Below are positions 25,703-34,034 of a stretch of DNA of 41,540 nt, in pieces. The translations under genes were made by a program, and so were the position numbers. This stretch comes from Colivivens sp963640465 (GTDB lineage: Bacteria > Bacteroidota > Bacteroidia > Bacteroidales > Bacteroidaceae). The notes beneath the pieces are model-generated. The model was not told the origin of the DNA, ran no database searches, and saw only the letters and a list, made by a program, of their open reading frames with translations. The stretch is taken from assembly GCA_963640465.1 (NCBI GenBank), contig CAVHYP010000017.1, forward strand, positions 1-41,540, written 5' to 3'. Position 1 is the first letter of the stretch, and every line of letters starts with the position of its first letter.

Positions 25703-26021
25703 GATGTAACAATGTTTCTTTCTACGTTGCTGCAAAGGTACGGAAAATAATTCAAACAATCCACTACACTGGATAAACTTGTTCCTTCAACCGGGTCAGT
25801 CCTTGAAATAATTCAGCAAACGTTCCGTAAGCATGAAAGCATGATGAAGGTTTGTCCTTTAATATGCGACCGTTCGTTCGACGACTTATGACCGGTTGTC
25901 TATTATCCTGCTTTTCCACAGTTTCGAGTGAACTAATTTGTTTTAAGAACATATACTTATTGTTCAGTAATTTATGTTCATCGACCTACAAAGCAATGTT
26001 CATTGTCCAACGGCCCCATGC
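25703..26021. other. Spacer between mfd and luxS
   Basis: Apart from the luxS -7 element, only a 62-codon minus-strand frame (25952-25764) is seen. It has no recognisable domain and no convincing start context, so it is not called. No clear terminator for mfd. Confidence 0.5.
25733..25740 (-). promoter_or_regulatory. Candidate -7 element for luxS
   Basis: TACCTTTG on the minus strand, about 30 nt upstream of the ATG. No good -33 partner. Confidence 0.45.
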
Positions 26022-29000
26022 TCATTTGTCTGTCGTTGATTCCGACTGCTCAATTGTGATGAGGATATTGAGGGCATCGGTGACTGAGCGGACGTTCTTC
26101 AGTTCGAGCGTACGTTTCTTGTCATGTTCGCTGAGTTTTGAATCACGCGGATGCCATGAGGCATAGTTGATGATTTTCTCAAATGCCTTGCTGTCATAGT
26201 ATTGGCTATGGAAGTCGCTTACCATGTAGAGGAACATCTTGCCAGCGCGGAGTGTGACTTTCTCGACACCGAGTTTGGCTGCAGCCCATTTCAGAGGCAA
26301 AATCTTCAGCAGTTCTTCTGCTTCGTTTGTCAGATTGCCAAAACGGTCAATCAACCGTGCCTTGTAGGCATCGAGTTGTTCTTGCTTTGTAAGACTGTCG
26401 AGTTCGCGGTAGAGACTCATGCGCTCGCTGCTGCTTGGTACATAGCTCTCGGGCAGGTAGGCTGCGAAGTCGGAGTCGACTGTGGTTTCTCTCACGAAGA
26501 TGTCGGGCATCACTGTTGGTGCTGTGCCGTCGGTCTTGTTTGCTTCTTCGAGGTTTATTTCCGACTTCAGTTCGTCCATTGCTTCTGCCAAAATCTTCTG
26601 ATATGTCTCGTAACCAAGATCGGCAATGAAACCGCTTTGCTCTGCACCCAATATGTTTCCTGCGCCTCGGATGTCAAGGTCTTGCATGGCTATCTGCATG
26701 CCCGAACCAAGGTCTGAGAAATTTTCAAGCGCTTGCAGTCGGCGGCGTGACTCGTCGTTGAGCGATGCCAATGGTGGGGCAAGGAGATAGCAAAATCCTT
26801 TCTTGTTGCCGCGTCCTACTCGTCCACGCATCTGGTGAAGGTCGCTCAGACCGAAGTTGTGGGCAGAGTTGATTATTATGGTATTGGCATTGGGGATGTC
26901 GATTCCGTTTTCCACGATGGTGGTTGAAAGCAACACATCATAGTCGTAGTTCATGAAGTCGTAGATGATTTTCTCAAGTTCCTGTGGCGACATCTGTCCG
27001 TGACCCACACATACTCTTGCATCGGGCACGTAGCGGTTGATGAGTGACTTGATTTCATCAAGGTTGCTTATGCGGTTGTTCACGAAGAATACTTGTCCGT
27101 TTCGACTCATCTCGAAATTGATTGCCTCGGCAATGATCTCGGGTGAGAAGGTGTGGATTTCGGTCTGAATAGGGTAGCGGTTGGGTGGTGGCGTCTGAAT
27201 GATACTGAGGTCGCGTGCTCCCATGAGTGAGAACTGGAGTGTACGTGGAATTGGGGTTGCAGTCATGGTGAGAGTGTCGACATTGACTTTCATCTGACGG
27301 AGTTTTTCTTTCACTGCCACTCCGAATTTCTGCTCTTCATCGATGATGAGCAGTCCGAGGTCCTTGAATTTCACATCTTTGCCGATGAGTTTATGGGTGC
27401 CGATGATGATGTCGACTTTCCCTTCCTTGAGTTCCTTCAGTACTTTACTCACTGATGCTTTGTTGCGTGCGCGTGTGAGGTATTCAATGTGTACGGGGAA
27501 GTCGTGGAGACGGCTGGTGAAGGTCTTGTAGTGTTGGTAGGCAAGCACGGTGGTGGGCACAAGCACTGCCACTTGTTTGCTGTCGGCTGCCGCCTTGAAG
27601 GCTGCACGGATTGCTACCTCGGTTTTGCCGAAACCTACGTCACCACACATGAGTCGGTCCATTGGCTGTGATCTCTCCATGTCGGCTTTCACGTCCTGGG
27701 TGGCTTTCAGCTGGTCGGGTGTGTCTTCGTAGATGAAGCTGGCTTCGAGTTCGTGCTGCATATAACTGTCGTGGCTGTAGGCGAAGCCTTGTTCCTGCTG
27801 GCGTTGTGAGTAGAGGCGGATGAGGTCGCGCGCAATGTCCTTCACTTTGGTCTTTACGCGTTCTTTCATTTTGTCCCATGCTCCTGTACCTATGCGGCTG
27901 AGACGTGGCGGAACCCCTTCCTTGCCTTTGTATTTGGATATTTTGTTGAGGGCATGGATTGACACGTAGACGATGTCGTCGTTCTGGTAGAGGATTTTTA
28001 TCATCTCCTGCATCCGTCCGTTGGTGGGCACGCATACGAGTCCTCCGAACCTACCGATGCCGTGGTCAATATGCACCACGTAGTCGCCTATTTCAAACTG
28101 CTGTATTTCCTTGAGTGTGAGCGCCATCTTACCCTTGCGCGCTTTGTCGCTCTTGAGATTAAACTTGTGGAAACGGTCGAATATCTCGTGATCGGTGAAG
28201 AGACAGAGGCGGAGGTCGTTGTCGCTGTATCCTGCATGGATGGCTTTGTTGACCGGACTGAAGGTGATGAGGCTTTCTCCCTTGCGGTTGGCATCGAATA
28301 TGCCTTCAAGTCGCTGTATTTGTTTTTCGCTATCGGCAAACACAAGAATGCGGTAGCCTTCGCCGATGAGCCGCTCAAGTTCGGAAGTGAGCATCTCCAT
28401 GTTTTTGTGGAAAAGTGGCTGGGCTATGGTATCGAATGTGATGTGGATGCATTTGCCTTTACTGTCGGCATCAACTGGTACTGTCTTTGATATGAGCACT
28501 TTCCTCAGGCCTTTGGTCACTTCGTCGAATTCGGCTTTCGATGAGATGAAGCCGGTGGCGGAAGGTTCGACTTGTAAGGTTTGCTTTTCAATGACTGCCT
28601 GCTTACTGAATCCGCTTTCTCTTGCCATTTCTATCTTGCTGCCTACGAAGTCAAGGTCGTGGGCAATGACAAGTGTGTCGGCAGGGAGGAAGGATATGAA
28701 TGGAATGTACTGACAGTCGGCTTTGTCCTGAAGTTCGGGCACAATGGTGATGGCGTCGACTTTGCTTTCGGAGAGTTGGCTTTGAATGTCGAAGGTGCGG
28801 ATGCTGTCCACTTCGTCGCCGAAGAAGTCGATGCGGTAGGGCTCGTCGTTGCTGTAGGAGAAGATGTCGACAATGCTTCCGCGGATGGCAAACTGTCCGG
28901 GCTCGTAGACATAGTCGGTGTAAATGAAACCGAGGTCATTGAGTTTGGTCTCGAGTTGGCTTATGTCGATTTCATTGCCTTTGGTTATGTTGATGGTGAA

Positions 29001-29444
29001 GTCGGAGAGTTTCTGCCTTGAGATGACGCGTTCGGCAAGGGCATCGGGATAGGTGACGATGATGAGGCTTTTTTGCGGTGTAGGTGCACAGACGCTGGTC
29101 TGCACATTGGTCCGGAGTATTTCGTTAGCATCGTCTTTCTGGTTGTATTTTATTGCACGTCGGTAGGATGAGGGGAAGAAGAGTATGTCCTCATCACCGA
29201 GCATTTGTGTGAGGTCATGGTAGAAGTAGCCAGCTTCTTCTTCGTCGTCCATGATGAAAAGTTGTGGCGGCAGTGGTTTTTCTTTGTCTTTAAGAGTCTT
29301 GAATACGGATGCAAACAGCAAAGCGGAGGATGAACCAGAGAGGCCATTCACCACTATATCTGATTTCTTGTTGATCAGAGAGTCCGCAAGTCGCTTGCTG
29401 TTTTTGTTGGACGCAAGCAACCGCAATACATTTGATGTTTTCAA
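26022..29444 (-). CDS. mfd: Transcription-repair coupling factor Mfd
   Basis: 1140 aa. Mfd removes RNA polymerase stalled at lesions and recruits UvrA. The UvrB-like N-terminal module lies at about 1-330 (FFPSSYRRAIKY, GSIVDIFSY, RIDFFGDEVDSIR) without a functional Walker A, as is normal. The RNA-polymerase-interacting domain is at about 449-510 (FEIGDYVVHIDHGIGRFGG). The RecG-like translocase has GDVGFGKTE (601-609), DEEQ (702-705), TATPIPRTLQ and QMRGRVGR. The C-terminal TRCF domain begins near 985. The start is TTG at 29444: no ATG occurs in frame between the preceding in-frame stop and the conserved region, and AGAAAG precedes it. Confidence 0.97.
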   Translation of the reverse strand: MKTSNVLRLLASNKNSKRLADSLINKKSDIVVNGLSGSSSALLFASVFKTLKDKEKPLPPQLFIMDDEEEAGYFYHDLTQMLGDEDILFFPSSYRRAIKYNQKDDANEILRTNVQTSVCAPTPQKSLIIVTYPDALAERVISRQKLSDFTINITKGNEIDISQLETKLNDLGFIYTDYVYEPGQFAIRGSIVDIFSYSNDEPYRIDFFGDEVDSIRTFDIQSQLSESKVDAITIVPELQDKADCQYIPFISFLPADTLVIAHDLDFVGSKIEMARESGFSKQAVIEKQTLQVEPSATGFISSKAEFDEVTKGLRKVLISKTVPVDADSKGKCIHITFDTIAQPLFHKNMEMLTSELERLIGEGYRILVFADSEKQIQRLEGIFDANRKGESLITFSPVNKAIHAGYSDNDLRLCLFTDHEIFDRFHKFNLKSDKARKGKMALTLKEIQQFEIGDYVVHIDHGIGRFGGLVCVPTNGRMQEMIKILYQNDDIVYVSIHALNKISKYKGKEGVPPRLSRIGTGAWDKMKERVKTKVKDIARDLIRLYSQRQQEQGFAYSHDSYMQHELEASFIYEDTPDQLKATQDVKADMERSQPMDRLMCGDVGFGKTEVAIRAAFKAAADSKQVAVLVPTTVLAYQHYKTFTSRLHDFPVHIEYLTRARNKASVSKVLKELKEGKVDIIIGTHKLIGKDVKFKDLGLLIIDEEQKFGVAVKEKLRQMKVNVDTLTMTATPIPRTLQFSLMGARDLSIIQTPPPNRYPIQTEIHTFSPEIIAEAINFEMSRNGQVFFVNNRISNLDEIKSLINRYVPDARVCVGHGQMSPQELEKIIYDFMNYDYDVLLSTTIVENGIDIPNANTIIINSAHNFGLSDLHQMRGRVGRGNKKGFCYLLAPPLASLNDESRRRLQALENFSDLGSGMQIAMQDLDIRGAGNILGAEQSGFIADLGYETYQKILAEAMDELKSEINLEEANKTDGTAPTVMPDIFVRETTVDSDFAAYLPESYVPSSSERMSLYRELDSLTKQEQLDAYKARLIDRFGNLTNEAEELLKILPLKWAAAKLGVEKVTLRAGKMFLYMVSDFHSQYYDSKAFEKIINYASWHPRDSKLSEHDKKRTLELKNVRSVTDALNILITIEQSESTTDK

Positions 29445-29491
29445 CTTTCTATTCTGTTTGTCGTTATCTTTCTGTTTGTTATGTTTGTTTG

Positions 29492-29679
29492 TTACAGCAT
29501 GGCTCCAGCGGTGTCACAGGCTTTGCTTTTCTGTAGGAACGCTTCAATGGCTTCGCTTGCTTCACTGAAGTATTCTTTTCTACAAGTGCGATCAAGCGTT
29601 TTCGCTGAGATTGTATTCCTGCAGTGAAGTTCCAGTGGTGTCACTGAGTTCCCTTTCTGCCTGGAGGCTTCGGGGTGTT
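29492..29679 (-). pseudogene. Start-less open frame upstream of mfd
   Basis: On the minus strand a frame overlaps the end of the small ORF at 29841-29680 and continues to TAA at 29492. It reads like a small soluble protein at its end (EYFSEASEAIEAFLQKSK), but has no ATG, GTG or TTG in a usable place. It is offset by one frame from the small ORF, so the two could be the halves of one frameshifted gene. A third short frame is open too, which weakens any coding claim. The words GTGACACCACTGGA and GTGACACCGCTGGA recur on the minus strand about 125 bp apart. Confidence 0.3.
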
Positions 29680-29841
29680 TTACACGAAAGCTCCTGCGTT
29701 GAAGGTGTGGGCAAAATACCGGATGAAATCCATGGTTTTGCTGCTTGGGTGCAGGCTCGGGATGTCGCTCATTTGCTCGAACGATGTGATGGAGTCGAGT
29801 TGGAAATTTCTTTTAGTCGAATCTGAGGTAGAATGTTGCAT
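29680..29841 (-). CDS. Small hypothetical protein (53 aa)
   Basis: ATG at 29841, TAA at 29680. A serine/threonine-rich start is followed by SSKTMDFIRYFAHTF near the C terminus. A short FIRxFAxxY-like motif at the end of about 50-residue proteins is something I recall from many Bacteroidales hypothetical proteins, but I cannot verify it. It could be a real micro-protein, the N-terminal part of a frameshifted gene, or a by-product of a conserved intergenic element. Function unknown. Confidence 0.4.
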   Translation of the reverse strand: MQHSTSDSTKRNFQLDSITSFEQMSDIPSLHPSSKTMDFIRYFAHTFNAGAFV

Positions 29842-30049
29842 AGGCTAACGGTTGTTTTGTTGTCGGCTTTTTTTGACTTCGGTCATTGATTTGACTCGTG
29901 TCGTTGATTGCGACTTCGGTCGTTTACTATTAAAACGCAATTAGCGCAGTTTTATTTTGCAACTCACTTCTTTTTTCTTTGATTCGTGTCAATCTTATTT
30001 CCCTCTTCTCCTTCTCATCCAATTATTCCCTTCCTCTATTTCACCTTCG

Positions 30050-30102
30050 CTTTAGTCCTTATTATCTTTACTTTAGTCTTTGTTATCTACACTTTAGTCC
30101 TT
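30050..30102. repeat. 21-bp tandem repeat, three copies
   Basis: CTTTAGTCYTT begins at 30050, 30071 and 30092, an exact 21-bp period, ending 4 bp before the stop codon of the DUF4861 gene. It is part of a longer pyrimidine-rich tract. Confidence 0.75.
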
Positions 30103-30105
30103 GCA

Positions 30106-31326
30106 TCACATCTTCTTTATTTCTCTTATCTTGACTTTCATCGGATTTTCCAGTTGTTCTCTCCATTCGTTGACTGCATCGAACCATTCGGCTGCGCTGT
30201 GGTAACCTTTCTTCTCTTTGTCGGCGCAGAAGCTCACGTGGTAGTTGAGTTGTGTTTGCTTGGGCGCATGGAGGACGAAGAGGTAGTTGATGTCGGATTC
30301 GTGGATGGACTGTATGAACTGGGTGGGCACGTACACTGCCAGTCCCACGGTTTCGGGTGGATATTGGTCTTTCTTTCCCATCTCGGGATAGTCGCTTCCC
30401 CATGAGGCTGCGATGCCGTTGCTGGAGGCGAATCCTTGAGGTTGGCTACCTACTTTTTGCACTCCGGTGGTGAAGGTTTCACTGGTGAGCGGTCGGTCGA
30501 ATGTTACGTGGACTTCGCAGTCGCGGTGTCCGGCATAGAGTATGTAGAACTGGGTCATGTTGAGGCTATTCCATCCGTAGTCCCATACTTTCACCACGGT
30601 GCGCAATGGCCCGGTTGCCACAACTTTCTGTCCTCGTGTGGTGACGGGCTCGATGTTGGTTGACGCTGTGCCGTCCCAGCCTTTGAATGATCCGCAGCCT
30701 ATGCTGTTGCCAGCCCAGAGCACGTCGTTGCCGTAGCCTTGCTGCATTTGCTGCGGGGCGGAGTAGAAGTGGGTGTCGGCTAGTTCGAGCCTGCGGATCT
30801 GTTTGCCGTAGATGTCGATGTTCTGCCTGTGGTCGAAGTAGATGCGGTAGGCTGTGAGTTCGCTCTCGAAGGCGGTTCCGTGATGGTAGAGGTCGCTGTA
30901 GATGTAGCTGTTGCCGGGTGTCTCGATGGAGGTGATGAAGGGATGTTTGCCTCGCTTGTCGTCGAGTTGCATGTCGGCGTACACTCGTGGCGTGAAGTGT
31001 GTGGTGTCGTCGGCAGATCGGAGTGTGACGTTGTATGTCTGGGTGGTCTTGCCGTTGATGTCGGCAAGGAACACGAGTTCGTCTGCGCGGTTGTCACCGT
31101 CAATATCGTCGAGTTGATAGGGTAGGGCTTGGCCTCCTGTCGTGACTTTAGCTGACTTCACCTGGAAGTCGAGCTTTTTCTCAAGTTCCCTCAGTTCACT
31201 GAGTTTCAGTACTACTGGTTCGTTTTCTCTTTCCTGCTGCCATGTGTTTTCCACTGACAAAGTCAAATGTAGCGATTGGGCATTGCTGCCCAAAGCTACA
31301 CTGATGGAGATAATGAAAAGCTTCAT
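30106..31326 (-). CDS. Secreted DUF4861-family protein
   Basis: 406 aa from the ATG at 31326, which directly precedes a short signal peptide (MKLFIISISVALGSNAQS). The 30-codon upstream extension would bury that signal and is rejected. The protein is beta-rich with NDVLWAGNSIGCGSFKGWDG, VWDYGWNSLNMTQFYILYAGHRD and YPPETVGLAVYVPTQF, which I associate with DUF4861. That family is often found near pectin and uronide degradation genes in Bacteroidetes. An enzymatic role (lyase or hydrolase on unsaturated uronides) is possible but unproven. No carbohydrate genes are adjacent, although uxuA and its SDR partner are 9 kb away. Confidence 0.75.
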   Translation of the reverse strand: MKLFIISISVALGSNAQSLHLTLSVENTWQQERENEPVVLKLSELRELEKKLDFQVKSAKVTTGGQALPYQLDDIDGDNRADELVFLADINGKTTQTYNVTLRSADDTTHFTPRVYADMQLDDKRGKHPFITSIETPGNSYIYSDLYHHGTAFESELTAYRIYFDHRQNIDIYGKQIRRLELADTHFYSAPQQMQQGYGNDVLWAGNSIGCGSFKGWDGTASTNIEPVTTRGQKVVATGPLRTVVKVWDYGWNSLNMTQFYILYAGHRDCEVHVTFDRPLTSETFTTGVQKVGSQPQGFASSNGIAASWGSDYPEMGKKDQYPPETVGLAVYVPTQFIQSIHESDINYLFVLHAPKQTQLNYHVSFCADKEKKGYHSAAEWFDAVNEWREQLENPMKVKIREIKKM

Positions 31327-31335
31327 GGTTTTCAC

Positions 31336-31602
31336 GCATTCACATGTGCTTTTTTTCTCTCCATTGCTTTTGAGGCATTGGAGGATGAAGCTTTTAAATA
31401 AATAAAACTGTTGCATTCACATGCTTGTTTTTTGTTCTGAATCGTAAGCCGTTGGGCTTAGATATCAGAGATTCAAGACTTTTACTTAATACCTAAATTA
31501 ATACTTAATACCTAATAAGCTCTTGCTTAACTTAATCTTTATAATCAATATTATTATGTATACTTATTACCTAAATTGTTTATAAATGGTTGCGTTCACA
31601 TG
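31336..31602. repeat. Three copies of GCRTTCACATG around the DUF4861 leader
   Basis: GCATTCACATG at 31336-31346 and 31413-31423, and GCGTTCACATG at 31592-31602. Each is followed by a T-rich run on the plus strand. The first sits about 10 bp upstream of the DUF4861 ATG and the last just past the flotillin stop. Repeated, gene-start-proximal placement suggests an operator or a processing signal. Confidence 0.5.
31484..31574. repeat. 13-bp repeat in an A+T-rich flotillin 3' region
   Basis: ACTTAATACCTAA at 31484-31496 and 31503-31515 (19 bp apart), and ACTTATTACCTAA at 31562-31574. It lies between flotillin and the DUF4861 gene in very A+T-rich DNA. Confidence 0.6.
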
Positions 31603-31606
31603 TCTT

Positions 31607-32983
31607 TTATTTTTCTTCCTCTGCCTCGGCGGCTTCTGAAGTTGTTTCTTCTTTCTTCTTTGCCAGGTATTCTGGCAGGTTGAGTCCGGCTTGCTCGAAG
31701 AGGTCGTTGAGTGGCGGAATGCTCTTCATGAGTCCGGAGAGGAAGCTTGCTGTGCTGCCTTTGCCGTCGGCATTGTTGCCGCCGTCCCAAACGGTGACAT
31801 GGTCGATGTTGATGCCCTTGATAGCTTCTACTTGTGTCTTCACGAGTTCAGGCAGTTTGTCGATGAGGAGGAGCTGGTAGGCTTTGTTGGCGTCGCCTCC
31901 TGCTGCCTGCACCATCTTGTCGTAACCTGCTGCCTGCTTGGTGAGCACTTCGTAGTATCCCTTTGCTTCGGCTTCCATCTTGGCGAAGATGGCGTCGGCT
32001 TCTCCCTTGGCATTCACGCGCACTTTCTCTGCGTCGGCTTCTGCCTGGATGATGAGTCGTTGTTTCTCGATTTCCTGCTGCACGATGATGTTGGCTGTCT
32101 GAGTGGAGCGTTCGCGCTCGGCACGTGACTCTTCTGCTTCTTTTTCGGCTGCGTAGGCTTCCTGCAGTGCCCTTGCGTTTGCCACTTTCTCGGCTGCGTT
32201 TGCTTTGCGCTGTGCTTCGGCTTCTGCCTGGCGGCGTGCTGATTCGGAGTTGGCTATCTCTATCTTTGCTGCGTTCTCTCCCTGTACTGCATCGGCATTG
32301 GCTGCGCTGGTGCGTATGCGGGTTTCTTTCTGTGCTTCTGCTTTACCTATCTCTCCCAGTTTGTCTTGCTCTGCAACTCTCACTTTGGCTTCGTTGATGG
32401 CTTTGGCTGCTGCCTCGCGTCCGAGTGCCTCGATGTAGCCCGACTCGTCTTTGATGTCGGTGACGTTGACGTTGATGAGTCGCAGACCTATCTTTTTGAG
32501 TTCCACTTCCACATTGGCGCTTATGGCTTCAAGGAATTTGTCGCGGTCGTTGTTAAGTTCTTCGATGCTCATGGTTGCGATGACCAGGCGGAGTTGTCCG
32601 AAGAGGATGTCGCGTGCGAGTTCCTGGATTTGTCCGGGTGTGAGTCCGAGAAGACGTTCTGCGGCTGCTGCCATGTATTCTGGGTCGGTGGAGATACCGA
32701 CGGTGAAGCGGCTGGGCACGTCGACACGGATGTTCTGCCGGCTCAGTGCATTGGTGAGGTTGGCATCAATACTGATTGGGGTGAGGCTGAGGTAGGCGTA
32801 GTCCTGGATGATTGGCCACACGAATGTACCTCCGCCGTGTATGCACTTGGCTGAACCTTTCTTGCCTGTAGTGCCGTAGACTACGAGGATTTTGTCGGAC
32901 GGGCATCGTCTATATCTGTTGACTATGGCAACGAAGAATACTACTGCCACGATGATGATTACAAAAATCAAAAATACTTCCAT
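31607..32983 (-). CDS. floT: Flotillin-like (FloT/YuaG) SPFH protein
   Basis: 458 aa from the ATG at 32983; a TTG three codons earlier is open but less likely. An N-terminal hydrophobic anchor (about 2-22, VFLIFVIIIVAVVFFVAIV) is followed by the SPFH/PHB domain (about 27-185; PSDKILVVYG, FTVGISTDPEYMAAAAERLL). A long alanine/glutamate-rich coiled coil covers about 185-355 (EAEAQRKANAAEK). The C-terminal flotillin segment has YQLLLIDKLPELV. Flotillins scaffold ordered membrane microdomains. Its NfeD-like partner is the upstream gene, 91 bp away, as in the B. subtilis yuaF-floT pair. The tail is acidic (EAAEAEEEK). Confidence 0.94.
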   Translation of the reverse strand: MEVFLIFVIIIVAVVFFVAIVNRYRRCPSDKILVVYGTTGKKGSAKCIHGGGTFVWPIIQDYAYLSLTPISIDANLTNALSRQNIRVDVPSRFTVGISTDPEYMAAAAERLLGLTPGQIQELARDILFGQLRLVIATMSIEELNNDRDKFLEAISANVEVELKKIGLRLINVNVTDIKDESGYIEALGREAAAKAINEAKVRVAEQDKLGEIGKAEAQKETRIRTSAANADAVQGENAAKIEIANSESARRQAEAEAQRKANAAEKVANARALQEAYAAEKEAEESRAERERSTQTANIIVQQEIEKQRLIIQAEADAEKVRVNAKGEADAIFAKMEAEAKGYYEVLTKQAAGYDKMVQAAGGDANKAYQLLLIDKLPELVKTQVEAIKGINIDHVTVWDGGNNADGKGSTASFLSGLMKSIPPLNDLFEQAGLNLPEYLAKKKEETTSEAAEAEEEK

Positions 32984-33074
32984 ATTCGTCAATTGTTACT
33001 GGGTTTACACCTTGTATTATAATATACGTTGTTCTATTGTTTTGCTTTTATATGGGCCCTTTTAGTCTGCATAT

Positions 33075-33656
33075 TCACTCGTTTATCGGTCTCACCCGTA
33101 CGGTTTCGTGGTCGATGACGTCTGTCACTCTCACTTTTGATCCGGTACGGATTTCGGCAATGCTGTCGGAGATGGCATCGATTTCCTGTACTGATCCGTT
33201 GATGCTTATCTGAATTTTGCCTCTTCCGCCTTCGGGGATACGCAGGTAGACGTCTGCCACCTTGTCGCGTGTTGCCTCAATACTGAACGCTCCGTTGTGC
33301 TCCAGTTTCCTTGCCTGCTTGTAGATGAACACGAAGATGACGACAATGAGACTGCCTCCGGCAAGGGCAAGCAGAATCAGTGCTGTGCGGCTGGGTACTG
33401 AGTCCCAGAAGCATACTCCTGTCCATCCGAATCCGGTGAGGAAGCCCATGAGGTTCTTGATGGTGAAGAGGTTGATGCCCCCTCCGAGGTCGAGCGTACC
33501 GCTTGAGTCGAAGTCTGCATTAGCGTAGTCGGTATCTATTCCGATGAGTGTCAGCACCGTCTGCACCAGGAAAACGCACGATGCCACAACGGCGCAGGTC
33601 CAGAAAATCTGCAGCAGCATTGACAATGAACCGAATTGAATGTAGAGGTCTGTCAT
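33075..33656 (-). CDS. NfeD/YuaF-like membrane protein, flotillin partner
   Basis: 193 aa. Hydrophobic helices at about 12-38 and 92-112 (LILLALAGGSLIVVIFVFIYK) with a glycine-rich loop between (LDLGGGINLF). The C-terminal OB-fold domain is at about 125-193 (KVADVYLRIPEGGRGKIQISING, then GSKVRVTDVIDHETVRVRPI). Short NfeD proteins lack the protease domain and act with flotillin in membrane organisation. A full Bacteroidetes promoter lies about 30 bp upstream, so this gene and floT form an operon. Confidence 0.88.
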   Translation of the reverse strand: MTDLYIQFGSLSMLLQIFWTCAVVASCVFLVQTVLTLIGIDTDYANADFDSSGTLDLGGGINLFTIKNLMGFLTGFGWTGVCFWDSVPSRTALILLALAGGSLIVVIFVFIYKQARKLEHNGAFSIEATRDKVADVYLRIPEGGRGKIQISINGSVQEIDAISDSIAEIRTGSKVRVTDVIDHETVRVRPINE

Positions 33657-33690
33657 AAAATCGCAAATATTAGTTTTGTTTGTTCGGTGG

Positions 33691-33722
33691 CAAATCTACG
33701 AAGTTTTTCTTAGACTACCAAA
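33691..33722 (-). promoter_or_regulatory. Promoter of the nfeD-like/floT operon
   Basis: TTTG (33722-33719), 20 nt, TAGATTTG (33698-33691) on the minus strand. Leader about 30 nt. Confidence 0.75.
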
Positions 33723-33802
33723 TTATTTTCGATAAAAATTTATCAACAACTACAAATTCTTTCTTCTTCCTATGTTTTGCCATCCATTGCCCTGTTTTGC
33801 CG

Positions 33803-33864
33803 CTGACTGGAAAAAACTTTTTTTTCTGATCAGGAAAAATTATTTCTCTGACTGGGAAACAAAA
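33803..33864. repeat. 22-23-bp degenerate tandem repeat
   Basis: Units CTGACTGGAAAAAA, CTGATCAGGAAAAA and CTGACTGGGAAAC begin at 33803, 33826 and 33848. It lies in the 378-bp spacer between the SLC13 gene and the nfeD-like promoter. The rest of that spacer (33865-34034) shows nothing I can name. Confidence 0.65.
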
Positions 33865-34034
33865 ACTGGCTGGCATGGCGGCTGCAGATGTGTGAGGACG
33901 GGGTAGGGGACTGCCCGAGATAGTTGGTCGTAATGGTGGATTGTGTCAATCCATTTGTCGGAATTTACGGAACAGACACGAATCCTACTGATTGTTTCGT
34001 CATGCTTGATAGCCAGAGTTTAACTTTTAACCTT

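Larger units (their letters stand above)
29445..30105. other. 661-bp spacer between the DUF4861 gene and mfd
   Basis: Contains the small ORF and start-less frame listed separately, a 10-bp direct repeat GACTTCGGTC (29875-29884 and 29912-29921), and a strongly pyrimidine-rich plus strand from about 29970 to 30120 that includes the 21-bp repeats. No promoter with both elements was found for mfd. Confidence 0.6.

Noticed and set aside
25764..25952. 62-codon minus ORF between luxS and mfd
   Set aside because: No domain, start context or neighbour support.
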